From positions 1 to 64,000 of the forward strand of contig UQAR01000003.1 of assembly GCA_900539095.1 (NCBI GenBank): a stretch of DNA of 64,000 bases, written 5' to 3'. Origin of the DNA: an uncultured Ruminococcus sp. GTDB lineage: Bacteria; Bacillota; Clostridia; Oscillospirales; Ruminococcaceae. Both the position numbers and the translations under genes were made by a program. Below, piece after piece: positions 51,985-60,317 of the stretch. Below the pieces are notes generated by a model. That model did not search any database. It saw only the letters and a program-made list of their open reading frames with translations, and was not told the origin of the DNA. Numbering within the stretch: position 1 is the stretch's first letter; the number at the start of each line of letters is the position of its first letter.

Positions 51985-54083
51985 TGAGAGCACAGATCGT
52001 TTATGACAAGCCCTGCCGCATACGTTTCCGCTGCGGCTGTGACGCTTTCACAAAAGAACTTGAACGGTCGATACACAAGCTTGTTATGTCAAACCCTTGG
52101 GCAGAGGGCTGCGAGGCTCACTATGAGAACGGCGGCATACTTATCCGCTACAAGGACGGTCACAGGGCTGACGCTGTAGAGCTTGTGAGAAAGCTCAGAG
52201 CAAGCGAGCTTGAGCCTGTCAGCGACAATCAGTATGACACCGAGGAGATAGACAGGACTTTCAAGTCTGATCTTGCAAAGCTTGTTGCCCAAAGGTATAT
52301 AAGAAAAGCTGTTCTTCCTGCACCTATAGGTGCGGCACTTATTGTGTACAGCGGACTTAAATACATAGCAAAGGGCATAAGTGCACTGTTTGACGGCAAG
52401 CTGACGGTAGAGGTACTTGACGGAGCGTCAATAAGTGCTTGTCTTATCCAGAAAAATTACAACACGGCGGGCACTGTCATGTTCCTGCTGTCTGTATCAG
52501 GACTGCTGGAGGATTACACAAGAGCGAGAACAAGAGCTGCTCTTACTGACAGCTTGGCGATAAAGGCAGATCAGGTATGGCTGGCAGGCAAGGACGCCGA
52601 TACGCTTATACCAATGTCACAGTTGCAGGTGGACGACTGCATAAGAGTTCGCACCGGCAGCGTTATCCCTGTTGACGGTCAGATAACCGAGGGCGAGGCT
52701 TATATAAATGAGGCGTCCATGACAGGTGAACCTCTGGCTGTGATGAAGAGTGCAGGTTCAAGCGTTTTTGCGGGAACAGTTGTTGAGGAAGGCTCAGTTG
52801 TAATAAAAGTACGCAAGCTTTCTTCCGACACAAAGATAAGCAAGATAATCGAGCTTATCGACAATTCAGAAAACCTTAAAGCAGGTGTGCAGAGCAATGC
52901 AGAGCGTCTTGCGGACTCTATCGTTCCATACAGCTTTCTTGGATTTGCACTCACGCTGTTGCTTACAAGAAATGTCACAAAGGCAGTTTCCGTTCTTATG
53001 GTGGACTATTCCTGTGCTATCAAGCTTTCAACGCCGATAGCCGTTATATCCGCAATAAAAGAGGCAGCCGACAGTGACGTTACAGTCAAGGGCGGAAAAT
53101 ATCTTGAAGAATACGCTCTTGCAGATTCCATAGTTTTTGACAAGACAGGTACGCTCACAAACGCTGAGCCTATGCTTGAAAAAGTTATCGCCCTTGGTGA
53201 TTACTCTGAAGAGGACACCCTCAAGATAGCAGCCTGCCTTGAAGAACACTTCCCTCACAGCGTGGCGAGAGCGATAGTGAAGGGTGCTGCCGACAGAAAT
53301 ATCGACCATGCGGAAGAACACGCAGAGGTACAGTATATCGTGGCACACGGAATATCCACAGCCCTCCACGGCAAGCGTGCCATTATAGGCAGCAGACATT
53401 TTGTCTGCGAGGACGAGGGCATCGAGATAACCGAAGAACAGCAGGCTGAGATAGACGAAAAGTCCGGAGCTTGCTCGGTAGTCTATCTTGCAGTGGGCGA
53501 CAAGCTCACAGGTGCTCTCTGCATAAGCGACCCACCAAGACCTGAGGCTGAACAGGCTGTAAAACAGCTTAAAGAGGCAGGCATCACAAATATCGTGATG
53601 CTCACAGGCGACAGCACAAAGGCTGCCGAGATAACGGCTCAAAAGCTCGGCATATCTGATTTCAGAGCACAGGTGCTCCCAGAGGACAAGCACAGATATG
53701 TTGAACAGCTCAAAGAGCAGGGCCACAGAGTTATAATGGTCGGCGACGGAATAAACGACGCCCCTGCACTTGCGGCGGCAAACGTTTCCGTTGCAATGAG
53801 CGACGCATCAGATATCGCAAAGGAGACCGCTGATATCACCGTTCGTGGTGCAGACCTCACACAGCTTGCAGCTATAAGAGAACTGAGCGTAAAGCTTATG
53901 AACAGGATAAACAGCAACTACAGATTTATCGTTCTGTTCAATTCAGCACTTTTGCTCTCAGGTGCATTCGGACTTTTGCAGCCGTCTGCGTCAGCACTTT
54001 TGCATAACGCCTCAACAATGGCAATATGTGCAAAGAGCATGACACCGCTTGAGGACAAAAAACACAAAAAGAAAAACAAGTAA
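51984..54083 (+). CDS. heavy-metal-type (P1B) P-type ATPase with an unusual YSC motif
   Basis: 699 residues. Residues 1-80 have an HMA-like fold pattern without CxxC. The actuator motif is MTGEPL, phosphorylation site FDKTGTLTNAEP, then GDGINDAPALAAANVSVAM. The membrane metal motif reads VDYSCAIKLSTP where copper or zinc pumps have CPC or SPC. The P-domain Asp, the TGES-like loop and the hinge are intact, so it should be active. Metal and direction (probably export) are unknown. Coupled to DUF6110. Confidence 0.9.
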   Translation: MRAQIVYDKPCRIRFRCGCDAFTKELERSIHKLVMSNPWAEGCEAHYENGGILIRYKDGHRADAVELVRKLRASELEPVSDNQYDTEEIDRTFKSDLAKLVAQRYIRKAVLPAPIGAALIVYSGLKYIAKGISALFDGKLTVEVLDGASISACLIQKNYNTAGTVMFLLSVSGLLEDYTRARTRAALTDSLAIKADQVWLAGKDADTLIPMSQLQVDDCIRVRTGSVIPVDGQITEGEAYINEASMTGEPLAVMKSAGSSVFAGTVVEEGSVVIKVRKLSSDTKISKIIELIDNSENLKAGVQSNAERLADSIVPYSFLGFALTLLLTRNVTKAVSVLMVDYSCAIKLSTPIAVISAIKEAADSDVTVKGGKYLEEYALADSIVFDKTGTLTNAEPMLEKVIALGDYSEEDTLKIAACLEEHFPHSVARAIVKGAADRNIDHAEEHAEVQYIVAHGISTALHGKRAIIGSRHFVCEDEGIEITEEQQAEIDEKSGACSVVYLAVGDKLTGALCISDPPRPEAEQAVKQLKEAGITNIVMLTGDSTKAAEITAQKLGISDFRAQVLPEDKHRYVEQLKEQGHRVIMVGDGINDAPALAAANVSVAMSDASDIAKETADITVRGADLTQLAAIRELSVKLMNRINSNYRFIVLFNSALLLSGAFGLLQPSASALLHNASTMAICAKSMTPLEDKKHKKKNK

Positions 54084-54092
54084 ACAAAATAT

Positions 54093-54127
54093 AAAGAGCG
54101 AATGACATCATGTCATTCGCTCTTTTT
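54093..54127. terminator. bidirectional terminator between the ATPase and mannanase genes
   Basis: AAAGAGCGAATGACA/TGTCATTCGCTCTTT, about 15 pairs, T-run after it. Serves the converging genes. Confidence 0.88.
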
Positions 54128-54157
54128 GCATCTTAATAAATGTAACGCTTTTTTTAA

Positions 54158-57100
54158 TTACCTAGCAGGTGTACAGTAGCAAATAGAATAAACTGTGATA
54201 TCACCGTTTTTTGCCGCAGCATGAAGCTGATCCAGCTTATCAAAACCTGTACCAAGCCCCTTTACACAGTCTGCATATGTGAACTTAGCATAGTAATGAT
54301 CATTCGCTCTGCCTGTTTCGCTAGGCTGAACTCTTGCCCAGCTTGCTCCTCCTGACCAGCTCTGGAGAATAAGCTCAAGCTCGTTCTCTGCACCCGAATA
54401 CTCAACATAGAAATAGCCGTTGGCAGAAAGATACGAAACATCAAAACTGCCATAATTTTTTGAAGTCATAACTGAAACTGCCTGACCCCATGAGCCGCAT
54501 GATTTTGCACCCCAGAAAATAGATACATATGGATCCTGCTCCGGCTTATCAGGGTCAACAGGATCTACCGGATCAACCGGCTCTGTTGACTTCCCAACAA
54601 TATACTTAACACTAAGAACTTCGATATCTCCGTTAGCCGCACCAACATGGAAGCGGTCTACTTTAGAGAAATCTGTTGTTCCGAACGCCGCCGCAACATC
54701 GTCGTAGCTGTACTTTGCGTATACAATGCCGTCCTTTTCTGTTACCTCAGTTGGTGAAACTCTCGCCCAGTCTTCACCGCCTGACCAACTCTGGAGAATG
54801 ACCTCCGCCTTGTCTGTGCCGCCCTTGAACTGAACTTCAAAATATCCGTCCTTTTCGATAACTGAGCTGTCAAAGCTGCCGCCTTCCTTAGTTGTGGAAA
54901 GTGTGATAGCCTGACCCCAGCCTGATGTCTTTGCCGAGCCTGTGAAGATAACAGTTTCCTTTTTGTCACTTACCTCGCCAGTTGCAGGGATAACCTCTGT
55001 CTTTATCACCTTGCCGCAAGTTGTACACTCAGTGTGCTTTGAGCCATTTTCTGTCGCATTAGCCGCCTTGTCGATTATCCATGCACTTTCGCTGTGACCT
55101 GTCGCAGGGATAGTTTCAGTGTACTTTTCACCGCATGAGCAAGTGTATACTTTTTCGCCGTCAGTTTCGCAAGTTGCAGCCTTTGTTGATGTGAAGGTAT
55201 AGCTGTGCCTGTGACCGATAGGGTCGGTGTAATCGTCCTTCTTTGTCTCGCCGCAGGAAGTGCAGGTGTAGATAGTGTAGCCCTTTTCGTTCTCTGTAGG
55301 AGCAACTGTCTCGCCCTTTATCCAGCTGTGACCCTTTGCAGGAATAGTTTCAGTGTACCTGTCTCCGCAAGTACAAGTGTAAATTTTCTCGCCATCTGTT
55401 GTGCAAGTAGCTTCCTTTGTTACCTTTGCGGTGTAGCTGTGAGTGTGTGATGACTTAACATTCTTGACAGTGAGTGCAAATGTATCTGTGTTTCCGTCTG
55501 AGAATGTGTATGTAAGTGTGTAATTACCATTTGCAAGCGTCTTGAGCCAGCTTTCGTTGAGCATTATCTGACTTCCGTTTGTGGAATAATCTAAGCCGCC
55601 TGCAAGTTTCTTGCCGTTTGCTATGATAGACTCAACGCTCTTTCCATAAAGCACAAGGTCTGTTCTCACACCGCTTGGAGCATCAGCGTCAAATATGCCT
55701 GACTTTGTGGAAAGGTGTGGTTTCTCGGTCTGTCCGTCCTCATAGAAAACAACATCGTCTATGTAAACTGTACCTGTCTTTTGGGCAGAATCTCCGCCCA
55801 TATAGAACGAGAACTGGTTAAGCTTTGATGTATCAAGATTTCCGCCAGACTGCCAGCTTGGTGCTTTAAAGTCAGCGAATGGTATCTTGATAGTTTTTCC
55901 GCCTGCGAAATCAAGTGCTATCTGTGCTTCAAAATAATTGTCGTTTGCGTCTCTAAGCTGAACAGTAAGGCTGTTGCCTGTGCCGTCCCCCTCTAGCCAA
56001 AGCTCAACGCCTGCAAATGATGAAGCATTTCTTACTGCAATAGGGTGGTTTACTCCGCAGTAGCCGTTTGGCGAGCCGATATCATATCCGAAAGCAAGCA
56101 CCTTTGAACCGTTCTTTGTAGTAAGAGAAAGTGAAACTTCATTGCCGCCTGTGTTTCTTGAATAAGACGACCAAAGTGCCTTATCATATGAATAGCTCTC
56201 AAATGTGTCAAGCTCATCAAGGCCTGTGGTGTCGGAAACATTTATTGTAAGCTCCCTATCCTCGCCCTCATAGAAATCGAACTTAAGCGTCACAATGCCT
56301 GCTGAAAGCGTCTTGAGATATGCACTTTTAAGGGTCACAGTGTCGCCCGAAGTAGTGTAATCTGTACCCTCTGCGAGTGAATTTCCATCAGCAACAATGC
56401 CTCTGAACTCGCTTGTCTTGCGATCCATGGTGATATCAACATCACTGCACTTCTTAGGGTTTACGTCAACAGAGATTATCTCAGGTGAGATAATAGGCTT
56501 AGGGATAGAGCTGTCGCTCACCGTCAGATTGAACTTAGGCTGATTGCCGCCTGTTGTGAGTATCCTGCACGAATACTTTGCAAGCTCCTGCCTTTTAAGA
56601 TAAGAAGCCTTGATAGTAACAGCGTCGCCCCTTATGGTGTAATCGTCTGACGAGAGTTTCTTTCCGCCGACCTCAACACCGCTTATGCTGCCCTCTTTCA
56701 TAGAAACATTCACCACAACGTTACCTGACTTGCTTCTGTCAAAACTGTATGTAGACTTGTCAGTGGTGTTTACAATGTTCTTCTTTTCCATTTTTGCAGC
56801 ACCGTTCATCATAAGAGTTCTTGTGCTGTCCGTCTTTTCGATACCCTCAGGGCCGTAAACGGTGTAGCCGTCATAGTCCTGATAAAGAGTGCCGTCATCA
56901 AGATAGGAAGCTATCATCCAGTAGTTGAAACCCTGATATTCGACGCCCTCATAGTAGTCCCCCGTTACAATATCCAGCCAATCTGAATAAGCGGCGTCAC
57001 GCTTTGTTTTGTCTGTAAGACCGAATTCCTCAAAGATAATAGGCTTGTCAGCGGAAGATGTGGTCTGGGCATGTCGCTTTATCCACTCGAGGTCATCATC

Positions 57101-58126
57101 GCCAAGGTCAAAGCCCCACTGATCAACGTACATATGCGGCGTGCCAAAGTCTACAGTTTCGATAGTCATAAGCTTGTCAAAGTCAACACCGTAGTAGCCT
57201 GAATATGCGGAAGACGGAAGATCTTGCTTTGCAGCTTCCTGATAGCCAAGATTATAAAAGCCCTCGTCGCCAACAGATACCATGTGATAAGGGTCGATAG
57301 ACTTTACATATGCTGACATTTCCTTTGCCCAGTTATAAAGAATATCGTCCTTGCAGAACTCGTCAACAGTACATCTCGGCTCGTTTGAAAGCTCCCAAGA
57401 AAAAACAGCTTCAGAATCCATAAGTTTCTCGCCTGTGTAGTAGTTGGTGTGATTTAACAAAGTTTTGATATAATCCTTATACCAACCCTTGATAGTTTCA
57501 TTAGTGTAAAAATCGCAGGTGTCCTTTTCGTCCACTTTGCTATTGCCAACGCTCTTGCCCTGTGACATCTGATACCACTTTACATACTGACCCATTCCGC
57601 CGAACGCTTCCCAATAGTTCGTGAAAGTGATAACAAGTTTCATATCATGTTCTTCAGCCTGCTTGATAATATAATCAAGATGTCTCAGGCCGTCCTCGCC
57701 CTCGTTCACAACAGGCTTGCCAGCCTCATCGTCCCAATACTGGAAGTAAACTCCGTCCTTTTCGCCCGTTCCGTCATTGTTGCCCTCAAAGGCCTCATGA
57801 CCAGACTGCGAGTCGATCTTGCCTGTTTTCTTGCCAACGTCAAGATTTCCCCAAATTCTTATTACTTTAAGCCCCATTTTTGAAGCGTCATCGAAAACAT
57901 TCTTTACCTCACTCTTTGACTTATATGTGAGATAATAGCAGTTCGTACCGCCGTAATAGTAAGGGCTCCCGTCGCACATAAACTTTGAGCCGTCAGCATA
58001 AACAAATCCCTCCGGGTGTGTCGCCGCATACTCCGCATATGCACTGATATCTGCGAAAGGCACAATGCTAACAGCCATTGCAGCAGCCGCCAGAGCCGCA
58101 GAAAATCTTCTCATTACTCCTGTCAT
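54158..58126 (-). CDS. secreted multimodular GH5 beta-mannanase
   Basis: 1,322 residues. Signal peptide at about 1-30 (AAAAMAVSIVPFADISAYA). A GH5 catalytic domain of the subfamily 7 mannanase type (about 32-440) has acid/base Glu in WELSNEPR and nucleophile Glu in PIIFEEFG. Then two X2-like modules, a CBM11/CBM27-like beta-sandwich (about 650-800), a third X2 module, four Cys-pair repeats (YTCTCG, YTCTSCG, YTCSCG, CTTCG) and two C-terminal repeats of about 115 residues (ILQSWSGG-WARV core) that look like binding modules. No dockerin or sortase signal. Start ATG 58124-58126 is seven bases after AAGGAG. Role: cleavage of mannan or glucomannan outside the cell. Confidence 0.92.
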   Translation of the reverse strand: MTGVMRRFSAALAAAAMAVSIVPFADISAYAEYAATHPEGFVYADGSKFMCDGSPYYYGGTNCYYLTYKSKSEVKNVFDDASKMGLKVIRIWGNLDVGKKTGKIDSQSGHEAFEGNNDGTGEKDGVYFQYWDDEAGKPVVNEGEDGLRHLDYIIKQAEEHDMKLVITFTNYWEAFGGMGQYVKWYQMSQGKSVGNSKVDEKDTCDFYTNETIKGWYKDYIKTLLNHTNYYTGEKLMDSEAVFSWELSNEPRCTVDEFCKDDILYNWAKEMSAYVKSIDPYHMVSVGDEGFYNLGYQEAAKQDLPSSAYSGYYGVDFDKLMTIETVDFGTPHMYVDQWGFDLGDDDLEWIKRHAQTTSSADKPIIFEEFGLTDKTKRDAAYSDWLDIVTGDYYEGVEYQGFNYWMIASYLDDGTLYQDYDGYTVYGPEGIEKTDSTRTLMMNGAAKMEKKNIVNTTDKSTYSFDRSKSGNVVVNVSMKEGSISGVEVGGKKLSSDDYTIRGDAVTIKASYLKRQELAKYSCRILTTGGNQPKFNLTVSDSSIPKPIISPEIISVDVNPKKCSDVDITMDRKTSEFRGIVADGNSLAEGTDYTTSGDTVTLKSAYLKTLSAGIVTLKFDFYEGEDRELTINVSDTTGLDELDTFESYSYDKALWSSYSRNTGGNEVSLSLTTKNGSKVLAFGYDIGSPNGYCGVNHPIAVRNASSFAGVELWLEGDGTGNSLTVQLRDANDNYFEAQIALDFAGGKTIKIPFADFKAPSWQSGGNLDTSKLNQFSFYMGGDSAQKTGTVYIDDVVFYEDGQTEKPHLSTKSGIFDADAPSGVRTDLVLYGKSVESIIANGKKLAGGLDYSTNGSQIMLNESWLKTLANGNYTLTYTFSDGNTDTFALTVKNVKSSHTHSYTAKVTKEATCTTDGEKIYTCTCGDRYTETIPAKGHSWIKGETVAPTENEKGYTIYTCTSCGETKKDDYTDPIGHRHSYTFTSTKAATCETDGEKVYTCSCGEKYTETIPATGHSESAWIIDKAANATENGSKHTECTTCGKVIKTEVIPATGEVSDKKETVIFTGSAKTSGWGQAITLSTTKEGGSFDSSVIEKDGYFEVQFKGGTDKAEVILQSWSGGEDWARVSPTEVTEKDGIVYAKYSYDDVAAAFGTTDFSKVDRFHVGAANGDIEVLSVKYIVGKSTEPVDPVDPVDPDKPEQDPYVSIFWGAKSCGSWGQAVSVMTSKNYGSFDVSYLSANGYFYVEYSGAENELELILQSWSGGASWARVQPSETGRANDHYYAKFTYADCVKGLGTGFDKLDQLHAAAKNGDITVYSICYCTPAR

Positions 58127-58195
58127 AACCATACTCCTTTTTCATCACTTTAGCTAATTTTTGATTAATTTAGCTTGCCGAATTATTGCATTTTT

Positions 58196-58242
58196 ACTTT
58201 ACCACAAACTTAATTTAATGTCAATCTCTTAAAACGATTAAG
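58196..58242 (-). promoter_or_regulatory. mannanase promoter with an upstream palindrome
   Basis: TTGACA (58219-58224), 17-base spacer, TAAAGT (58196-58201) on the minus strand. CTTAA-N5-TTAAG (58228-58242) with a central ACG lies just before the -35 box. Confidence 0.7.
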
Positions 58243-58364
58243 TAAACAAGTTTTTAAAAATCAATGTTTTTGACAAATAAAGAAACACGAACTTAGTGCA
58301 TTGTGCTATAAGTAATCATCATTTTATATTATTTTTGTCTTTCATTGCCAAAGAAAACAATAGC

Positions 58365-58402
58365 TAAAAACGTTTACATTTCATATTAACATCAAACGTT
58401 TA
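58365..58402 (-). promoter_or_regulatory. cre-like and LacI-type operator sites upstream of the mannanase
   Basis: TGTAAACGTTTTTA (58365-58378, minus strand) matches 13 of 14 positions of the CcpA cre pattern. TAAACGTTTGATGTT (58388-58402, minus strand) matches the site in front of GH130. The rest of 58243-58440 is AT-rich with no gene. Confidence 0.5.
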
Positions 58403-58439
58403 AGATAAACAAATTAACAAATAAAATTTACACACAAAA

Positions 58440-58480
58440 CAAAGCCGAGCATATCATTTCAAAATGATATTCCCGGCTAT
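58440..58480 (-). terminator. terminator of the regulator-ZIP operon
   Basis: Long hairpin, AGCCG/CGGCT outside and ATATCATTT/AAATGATAT inside, followed by TTTGTTTTG on the minus strand. Confidence 0.7.
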
Positions 58481-58545
58481 ACAAAAAGATATTCAATACA
58501 CTTACCATGCATAAAGATGATCCCTATGTAAACATAAAAAAACAC

Positions 58546-59328
58546 CTATCCAAGTGCCACATCAAGTATCATCATAAGCACAAAGCCCAGTGCAAAAACT
58601 ATAGTTCCGATATTGGAGTGAGGCTTTTCCGACATTTCAGGTATAAGCTCTTCCACCACCACATATATCATCGCTCCTGCCGCAAAGCTCAAAAGATACG
58701 GCAAAACAGGGATTATAAACTGTGCCAAAAGTATGGTCAGCACAGCACCCACTGGCTCAACAACGCCCGAAAGCACGCCGTATACAAACGCCTTGCCCTT
58801 TCCCATACCCTCCGAACGCAGCGGCAAAGATATTATCGCACCCTCAGGAAAGTTCTGTATTGCGATACCAAGCGACAAAGCCAGTGCACCTGCGGCACTT
58901 ATTGCGTTATGGTCAGCCGCCCAGCCTGCATACACAACGCCTACCGCCATGCCCTCGGGGATATTGTGCAGCGTCACCGCTAGCACAAGCATGGTAGTTC
59001 GCTTGAAACCGCTTTTCGCTCCCTCAGGCTCAGTAGCGTTCATGTGAAGATGCGGTATCACCCTGTCCAGTATCAGAAGAAAGAATATGCCAAGAAGAAA
59101 ACCCACTGCCGCAGGGATAAATCTCAGCCTGCCCATATCCGCCGACTGCTCCATAGAGGGTATCAGCAAGCTCCACACGCCTGCCGCCACCATTACTCCT
59201 GCCGCAAAGCCTGTCAAGGCTCGCTGGACAAGATAATGCAGATTTTTCTTCATGAAAAGCACACACGCCGCACCAAGAGATGTACCCAAAAACGGTATCA
59301 GAATGCCTTTAAAAATTGTCATGCTCAT
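58546..59328 (-). CDS. ZIP family metal transporter
   Basis: 260 residues with about eight membrane helices. HNIPEGMAVGV and QNFPEGAIISLPL are the metal-binding helix 4 and 5 motifs of ZIP proteins, and a His-containing loop (IPHLHMNATEPEG) lies before them. It imports Zn, Mn or Fe. The ATG overlaps the stop of the DtxR-type regulator gene (ATGA), so the pair forms an operon behind two metal boxes. Confidence 0.92.
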   Translation of the reverse strand: MSMTIFKGILIPFLGTSLGAACVLFMKKNLHYLVQRALTGFAAGVMVAAGVWSLLIPSMEQSADMGRLRFIPAAVGFLLGIFFLLILDRVIPHLHMNATEPEGAKSGFKRTTMLVLAVTLHNIPEGMAVGVVYAGWAADHNAISAAGALALSLGIAIQNFPEGAIISLPLRSEGMGKGKAFVYGVLSGVVEPVGAVLTILLAQFIIPVLPYLLSFAAGAMIYVVVEELIPEMSEKPHSNIGTIVFALGFVLMMILDVALG

Positions 59329-59699
59329 TGTTCTTCACTGATATGATTCTTCAATGCCGCAAAGCTCTCGTCAGACAAAACGTGTTCTATCTTGCAGGCG
59401 TCATGTTCAGATATTTTTCTGTCAACACCAAGACTTACAAGCCACTCTGTCAATACAAGGTGCTTTTCGTAGATCTTTTCCGCAACATATCTGCCGGCGT
59501 CAGTTAGAGTGATAAAACCGTTTTCGTCCATTGTGATGAACTTTCCCTCACGAAGTATCTTCATAGCGTTTGATACGCTGGGTTTTGTAACATTCAGTTC
59601 CCTTGCAACATCAATGCTCCTCACCTCGCCGTTTTGCTTGTTCCATAAAACGAGTATCGTCTCCAGATAGTCCTCCCCAGACGTGTGAATGTTTCCCAT
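59325..59699 (-). CDS. second DtxR/MntR-type metal-dependent regulator
   Basis: 124 residues: winged helix (SGEDYLETILVLW, SIDVARELNVTKPSVSNAMKIL, ENGFITLTDAGRYVAEKIYEKH) then the metal and dimer domain with VDRKISEHDACKIEHVLSDE; the EHDACKIEH run supplies the expected Glu, His and Cys/Asp ligands. No SH3-like domain, as in MntR. AAAGGGG precedes the ATG. It is autogenously placed with the ZIP gene. Confidence 0.9.
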   Translation of the reverse strand: MGNIHTSGEDYLETILVLWNKQNGEVRSIDVARELNVTKPSVSNAMKILREGKFITMDENGFITLTDAGRYVAEKIYEKHLVLTEWLVSLGVDRKISEHDACKIEHVLSDESFAALKNHISEEQ

Positions 59700-59717
59700 T
59701 TGTATGCCCCTTTCCTT

Positions 59718-59733
59718 GTTAGCTATAGCTAAC
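59718..59733. promoter_or_regulatory. metal box in the leader of the regulator-ZIP operon
   Basis: GTTAGCTATAGCTAAC, a 16-base perfect palindrome, 19 bases before the regulator start codon. Confidence 0.75.
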
Positions 59734-59845
59734 TTGCATCTTTAAAATTACTGCACGCCACGAAACTAAGCCTATTAAAACAAAATGCCTTTTCACAAAA
59801 AAGCTTTTTGCAAACTTAGCCGCACCCTTCTCGTGCAGTATTAAA

Positions 59846-59875
59846 AGTATAGAATATCAGTTAATGTATACTAAC
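59846..59875 (-). promoter_or_regulatory. promoter of the regulator-ZIP operon with a metal box over the -35
   Basis: TTAGTA (59869-59874), 17-base spacer, TATACT (59846-59851) on the minus strand. GTTAATGTATACTAAC (59860-59875) overlaps the -35 box. The 140-base leader between this and the gene contains the second box. Confidence 0.65.
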
Positions 59876-59926
59876 TTATATTTATTATATCACAGAAAAT
59901 ATGTTTTGTCAAGCAAACAAAAAAAG

Positions 59927-59957
59927 CCGTGACAAACCTTTTCATCTGCCACGACTT
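59927..59957 (-). terminator. terminator of the HMA protein gene
   Basis: GTCGTG/CACGGC stem (one G-U) followed by TTTTTTT on the minus strand. Confidence 0.7.
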
Positions 59958-59970
59958 TGCACATAGCTAT

Positions 59971-60225
59971 TTACTTGAATCTTGCTAAAAAGCCCTTCTT
60001 CTCATAAGGCTCTCTCTCAGCGGAAATAAAGGTGTAGCCTGTTTTCTCCACAGCCTCTTTCAGCTTTTCGTCAGAGATATCCTCCTCAACTATAGCCACA
60101 GTTTCACCTTTTGCGTGTGAAGAACTTACCTTTTTCACCTTGAAATTCTGTCTGAAAGTGTCATTCATATGCGATTCACACATTCCGCACATCATGCCGT
60201 CTATTTTTACTGTGATCTTTTCCAT
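59971..60225 (-). CDS. HMA-type metal-binding protein
   Basis: 84 residues with a heavy-metal-associated fold: KITVKIDGMMCGMCESHMNDTFRQN carries the MxCxxC site near residue 12, and the C-terminal half ends EREPYEKKGFLARFK. Typical CopZ-like proteins are about 68 residues, so it has a short basic extension. It has a metal box over its start point (60249-60266), which ties it to the DtxR-type network rather than to a copper regulator. A chaperone or buffer role is inferred. Confidence 0.88.
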   Translation of the reverse strand: MEKITVKIDGMMCGMCESHMNDTFRQNFKVKKVSSSHAKGETVAIVEEDISDEKLKEAVEKTGYTFISAEREPYEKKGFLARFK

Positions 60226-60248
60226 TTCTGACCCTCCAATGCTTAATA

Positions 60249-60301
60249 GGTTAGAACTTGCTAACCATGCTTATTGTAACACAGCCTATAGCTTTTTTCA
60301 A
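60249..60301 (-). promoter_or_regulatory. promoter and metal box of the HMA gene
   Basis: TTGAAA (60296-60301), 17-base spacer, TACAAT (60273-60278) on the minus strand. GGTTAGAACTTGCTAACC (60249-60266) begins at the predicted start point. Confidence 0.78.
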
Positions 60302-60317
60302 GTCAATAATGTAAATT

